A DNA stretch of 64,000 nt from Lentisphaeria bacterium (lineage in GTDB: Bacteria > Verrucomicrobiota > Lentisphaeria > Victivallales > Victivallaceae), in the NCBI GenBank assembly GCA_018265615.1, contig JABLYX010000001.1, positions 1 to 64,000 on the forward strand. Reading direction: 5' to 3'. Positions within the stretch are counted from its first letter, which is position 1. Each line of letters starts with the position of its first letter. Position numbers and translations under genes: made by a program. This document shows, piece by piece, positions 60,740 through 64,000 of the stretch. The notes under the pieces were generated by a model that was not told the origin of the DNA, did not search any database, and worked only from the letters and a program-made list of their open reading frames with translations.

Positions 60740-61426
60740 ATGGTAGAGGCGGGGAAACGGATTGCCCGGTCGGCAGGAAAAAATAAAATGGAGGTTGACG
60801 GGACGATGAAAAACGGGAGTACAGGATGCTTTTCAGGCAAACCGGTGAATGGATATTTCACATTGATCGAATTGCTGGTCGTGATAGCGATCATCGCGAT
60901 CCTTGCGGCCATGCTGCTGCCGGCTCTGAGTCAGGCGAGGGAGCGGGGCAGAAGGACCCGATGCAGCTCGAACCTGAGCCAGATGATGAAAGGTAATCAG
61001 TTTTATGCAAATGCCTTCAGCGACTATTGCATCGGCTATACGCAAACACAGGACGTCATTTATCAGAAGCATGAAATTCATCTCCAGTTTGTGAATGAGT
61101 GCGGCATCCGGGAGAAAGTGTTCCGCTGTTCTTCCGATTCGGATTATTTTGATAACGGATCAATCTTCAGTGGCCGCAAGGCAACCAGTTACGCGTGGGG
61201 GCGGGTTCAATGGAAGTCGGTATCGGGCAGTATGAAGCGCAGCGGGCTTGTCCGTAAGGTCACACAGGAGAAGCAGCCGTCGAAATATTATTTGATCGCC
61301 GACTATCAGTCGCCCTCTTACGGCGGGCAGATACACCGGGGCGGCATCAATGTCGCCTTTCTGGACGGACACGTGAAATATCATGGAATCGGCTTGTATG
61401 AGGACTGGAGAAAAAAAGAGTATTGA
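60740..61426 (+). CDS. Prepilin-like H-X9-DG protein
   Basis: A 228-residue protein with prepilin segment YFTLIELLVVIAIIAILAAM and an exact H-X9-DG (IHRGGINVAFLDG) near residue 210. The residue before the cleavage Phe is Tyr, with Gly one place earlier, so cleavage may be shifted or absent. GGGAGG lies just ahead of the ATG at 60740; an internal ATG at 60806 would give a shorter, more usual leader. It is 24 bp behind the LacI gene. Confidence 0.83.
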   Translation: MVEAGKRIARSAGKNKMEVDGTMKNGSTGCFSGKPVNGYFTLIELLVVIAIIAILAAMLLPALSQARERGRRTRCSSNLSQMMKGNQFYANAFSDYCIGYTQTQDVIYQKHEIHLQFVNECGIREKVFRCSSDSDYFDNGSIFSGRKATSYAWGRVQWKSVSGSMKRSGLVRKVTQEKQPSKYYLIADYQSPSYGGQIHRGGINVAFLDGHVKYHGIGLYEDWRKKEY

Positions 61427-61442
61427 ACAGGTACGGAAAAAG

Positions 61443-62858
61443 ATGACCCTGCGTAATCTGAAACATGCCGCAACAGCGGTCCTGGTGTCAGCGGCTTTCG
61501 GCGTGCATTGTACCGGATGCCGCATGGTGGAGTCCGTTCCGCTGGCCGCGGCGCCGTACAGCGATCTGGAGGCGCGGAGCGGGAGCTTCCGCTCGGGATG
61601 CCCGCTCTCCGTGAACGGCAGGGAATACCCGGATGCCGTCGGCCTCGGTTCTTACGGCAGCCTGGTGTATAATCTGGATGGGCTGGCGGACTCCTTCCGG
61701 GCATCCGTCGGCATTGAAGACAGTGCGGCGGATGTAGCCGGAGCCCGCCTGGACCTGATTGTGGACAGGAAGCTCCGGGAAAGCATTTTTCTGTCCCGCG
61801 GGGAGCCACCGAAGCAGATCGCGCTTCCGCTTTCCGGCGCCCGGCAGCTGGAGCTGAGTGTACAGTACGGCCCCGGTTCCGGAGCGCAGCCGGTCGTGTT
61901 CGCCGATGCGGCTTTTCTGGCAGCGGACCGGGCTGGGTTTCTCGAACGCCTGAGTCGCTGGAACAGGCGGATCGAAACCGGCCGTGATGCCCGGCCTTCG
62001 CCCTCACCGCCTCTTCCCGGCTGGAAGAGGGTCAGGATAGAGAAATTCCGCTGGCAGACCTTCCGGGACGCTTACCGGATCGGTAACGGAATACTCGAAT
62101 TCGAAATTGTTCCGGCTTTCGGCGGGCGGATTGTCGGCTTCCGCCGTGCAAACGGAGTGAACATTCTGGAGCAGCCGCGTCATCCGCTGCCGGTTGATTT
62201 GCGGCGCGGAAGGAACTGTTACCGCCAGCATACCCGGTTCAGCCGTTCCGAACCGCAGCTCTACTATCTGCCGGGCGAGGAACTTCATCTGTTCGGGCCG
62301 TACGAGCTCCGCTTCGGTGCGGAGGAGGGGGAGCTTGTAATGCTCTCCCGGCCGAGCTGGTTTCTGTTTCTGCAGGTGGAGTACAGAATCCGCCTGCGTC
62401 CCGGAAGCCGGTTTCTGGAAATCGTCACAACGCTGCATAATCTCGGCGGCTTCACCCGTCCCTGCGGGATATGGTCGGTCGCCGTGTTGCCGACCGGGAC
62501 GATTGCGGAACTGGAAATGCCCGCTTCCTCCGGCGACGATAACGAACCGTCGCAGAGCGGCCGTTGCTGGAGGACTGCGGACGGGAGTGCCGTTTTGAAG
62601 ACCGGCGATATTCCGTTCAGGCGGTTCGGGAGCGTGGAACGGAAAAGCCGGAGTCGGGACAGATGCATCCGGGCGCGCCTGAATTCCGGGGAACTGTTTC
62701 TGATCCGGGGGGATGCCGGTGAGCCGGCTGCGGAATTTCCGAGCCATGTCTATGTGACGGAAATATTCACTGAATTGGAACTGCACTCTGCGATTGCCGA
62801 CTTGCCGCCGGGCGGAAGCGTTTCCATGCGGGAGTTCTGGGAGTTGGAGGGATCATGA
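61443..62858 (+). CDS. Secreted NPCBM-domain protein with mutarotase-like domain
   Basis: A 471-residue protein with a signal sequence and a possible lipobox (CTGC near residue 26). Residues 50-170 look like an NPCBM module (CPLSVNGREYPDAVGLGSYGSLVYNL, LPLSGARQLELSVQYG). The C-terminal 270 residues form a beta-sandwich resembling galactose-mutarotase-like domains (LEFEIVPAFGGRIVGFRRANGVNIL). It probably binds or processes galactose-containing glycans outside the cytoplasm. Start set at 61443, where the signal peptide begins, with GGAAAAAG upstream. Confidence 0.65.
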   Translation: MTLRNLKHAATAVLVSAAFGVHCTGCRMVESVPLAAAPYSDLEARSGSFRSGCPLSVNGREYPDAVGLGSYGSLVYNLDGLADSFRASVGIEDSAADVAGARLDLIVDRKLRESIFLSRGEPPKQIALPLSGARQLELSVQYGPGSGAQPVVFADAAFLAADRAGFLERLSRWNRRIETGRDARPSPSPPLPGWKRVRIEKFRWQTFRDAYRIGNGILEFEIVPAFGGRIVGFRRANGVNILEQPRHPLPVDLRRGRNCYRQHTRFSRSEPQLYYLPGEELHLFGPYELRFGAEEGELVMLSRPSWFLFLQVEYRIRLRPGSRFLEIVTTLHNLGGFTRPCGIWSVAVLPTGTIAELEMPASSGDDNEPSQSGRCWRTADGSAVLKTGDIPFRRFGSVERKSRSRDRCIRARLNSGELFLIRGDAGEPAAEFPSHVYVTEIFTELELHSAIADLPPGGSVSMREFWELEGS

Positions 62859-62889
62859 TGGTGTATGGCAAACAAGCAGGAGCTGTGTA

Positions 62890-64000
62890 ATGACAAACAG
62901 GATGTTGGCAGTGTTTCTATCGTTTTTCTGTCTGGCGATACAGATCGCAGAGGCAGCGGAGAAGATGGAAGAACCGGCGGAAATTCCCTGCCGCTGGGAA
63001 CGGTTGAATCTCAACGGGGGCGGGTTTATCGGGCGGGTTGTCGTTTCTCCGCACAACCCGGAACGGGTTTACTGCGTTTCCGATAAAGGCGGCATTCACC
63101 GCAGCGACGACGGCGGAAAAAGCTGGGAAATGTGCAATCGCGGCTTTCGACGGGAAACCTGTTACGGAGTGTCGGATCTGGTGATTGATCCGCGGAATCC
63201 GGAGCGCCTTTATGCTGCGGTCGGAAACGGCAGCTGGTCCTGGAAGCACTGGTATCCCGGGGCGGTGTTCCGTTCCGATGACGGCGGGAGAAACTGGGTA
63301 CAGCAGGCGTGCCTGGGTTTTGCCGGAGAGTGTGTGCCGGGCAAGGGGTACGGCAACCGGCTCTGTTTTTCGCCGGATAATTCAGATATCCTTTATGCCG
63401 CGACCTTTTCGCAGGGAGTTTTCCGCACGTCGGATGGCGGAATGAATTGGCGGAAGCTTGGATTGGATGATAAATTTCTGACCGGCATCATGGTCGATCC
63501 GGAGAATCCGGATATTATCCTGGCCTCCGCACAGCTTCTGCCGCTCGATCCCGGACGGACTGGGGGGATTTTCGAGAGCAGGGACGGCGGAAAGAGCTGG
63601 CGTCAGATGCTGAATGAGAATGTCATCAGCATCAGCCGGGCCCCGTTCAACATGGATTGGCTTGTCGCGGTCTGCGACCGGCAGGGGATCCGTTTTTCCC
63701 GCGATCGCGGCAGGAGTTGGGAGGCCATTCCGCTGCATCCCCGGCAGAAGGCGGTGAAAGTCGCGAAGTTCCAGCCGGGATATGAGTCGAGGCTGTGGGC
63801 AACCTCCGGCGGAGAAGGGGCAATGTTTTTTTATACGGATGACTTCGGCAAAAGCTGGGTACAGCCTGCGGCCGATTTTCGGAGTGTGCTGCGTTATCCC
63901 GGGGATTGGTATCTTGCCGACCGGAAATGGGCTCCCTTCACTTCTGTGAGCGGAGTGCGCGACGTTGCGTTCGATTCCGGGAATCCGGGGCGGATTTTCC
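62890..64000 (+). CDS. Secreted BNR/sortilin-type propeller protein (partial)
   Basis: The frame is open to the window's end, giving at least 370 residues. It has a signal peptide ending near AEAAE (residue 24). At least five Asp-box repeats follow: SDDGGKSW, SDDGGRNW, TSDGGMNW, SRDGGKSW and SRDRGRSW. They pair with DPxNPxxxYA-type strands as in sortilin and xyloglucanase-like seven-bladed propellers. Possibly a GH74-like glycanase; the catalytic Asp residues cannot be judged from the part seen. CAGGAG precedes the ATG. It is the last gene seen of the LacI run. Confidence 0.75.
   Translation, partial: MTNRMLAVFLSFFCLAIQIAEAAEKMEEPAEIPCRWERLNLNGGGFIGRVVVSPHNPERVYCVSDKGGIHRSDDGGKSWEMCNRGFRRETCYGVSDLVIDPRNPERLYAAVGNGSWSWKHWYPGAVFRSDDGGRNWVQQACLGFAGECVPGKGYGNRLCFSPDNSDILYAATFSQGVFRTSDGGMNWRKLGLDDKFLTGIMVDPENPDIILASAQLLPLDPGRTGGIFESRDGGKSWRQMLNENVISISRAPFNMDWLVAVCDRQGIRFSRDRGRSWEAIPLHPRQKAVKVAKFQPGYESRLWATSGGEGAMFFYTDDFGKSWVQPAADFRSVLRYPGDWYLADRKWAPFTSVSGVRDVAFDSGNPGRIF

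Noticed and set aside
1..64000. CRISPR arrays, insertion sequences, rRNA operons
   Set aside because: No regularly spaced repeats, transposase genes or rRNA-like sequence were seen by reading both strands. Short or degenerate elements could be missed without a search.

Overview
The window looks like a chromosomal segment of a GC-rich, probably anaerobic bacterium of the PVC group, most likely Lentisphaerota (a Victivallis-like gut organism). This is inferred from two prepilin-like proteins with the H-X9-DG signature encoded beside LacI-type regulators and glycan-active enzymes, from anaerobic functions (pyruvate formate-lyase with its activase, iron-sulfur flavoprotein, 2[4Fe-4S] ferredoxin, lysine-aminomutase-like radical SAM enzyme), and from codon and GC style. 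No rRNA or other definitive taxonomic marker is present.

Layout. 1-5.2 kb is an accessory island of lower and mixed GC: the C-terminal tip of an RHS polymorphic toxin with a candidate immunity gene, a displaced RHS-core fragment, and a Cys-rich gene cassette present twice, the second copy being decayed. 5.3-10.3 kb holds a phosphohexomutase homologue that has lost its catalytic motifs and an operon of one thioredoxin-fold protein and two lipoproteins of unknown role. 10.3-14.6 kb holds an iron-sulfur flavoprotein, a MATE exporter, and a sialidase-like protein divergent from an AraC regulator with overlapping promoters. 14.6-21.3 kb is a complete trp operon (E-G-D-C-F-B-A) preceded by an attenuator with a Trp-rich leader peptide. 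21.4-26.6 kb is a LacI / H-X9-DG prepilin / large secreted glycosidase operon with a pair of inverted operator-like sites. 26.7-26.9 kb carries tRNA-His and initiator tRNA-Met.

27-44.1 kb is mostly single housekeeping or transport genes: a KamA-type radical SAM enzyme, DEAD-box helicase, EamA transporter, rarA, a frameshifted small membrane protein, a DjlA-like protein, radical SAM protein, TM-helix channel-like protein, GntR regulator, miaA, a GT39-like glycosyltransferase, ferredoxin, NSS transporter, Gfo/Idh/MocA oxidoreductase and an arabinose/fucose-isomerase-like protein. 44.4-51.3 kb is a glycogen cluster (stand-alone CBM48 protein, glycogen phosphorylase, glycogen synthase, branching enzyme) behind a consensus promoter and a 27-bp palindrome.

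51.6-56.4 kb is the most striking block: a sigma-54 enhancer-binding protein divergent from a VIT-VWA surface protein that ends in a GlyGly-CTERM-like tail, followed by a rhombosortase-like protease. The intergenic region holds an exact -24/-12 sigma-54 promoter and two 14-nt direct repeats 21 nt apart. It reads as a self-contained, sigma-54-controlled rhombosortase/substrate module. 56.5-59.5 kb is pflB-pflA. 59.6-64 kb starts another LacI / H-X9-DG prepilin / NPCBM protein / BNR-propeller locus that runs off the window.
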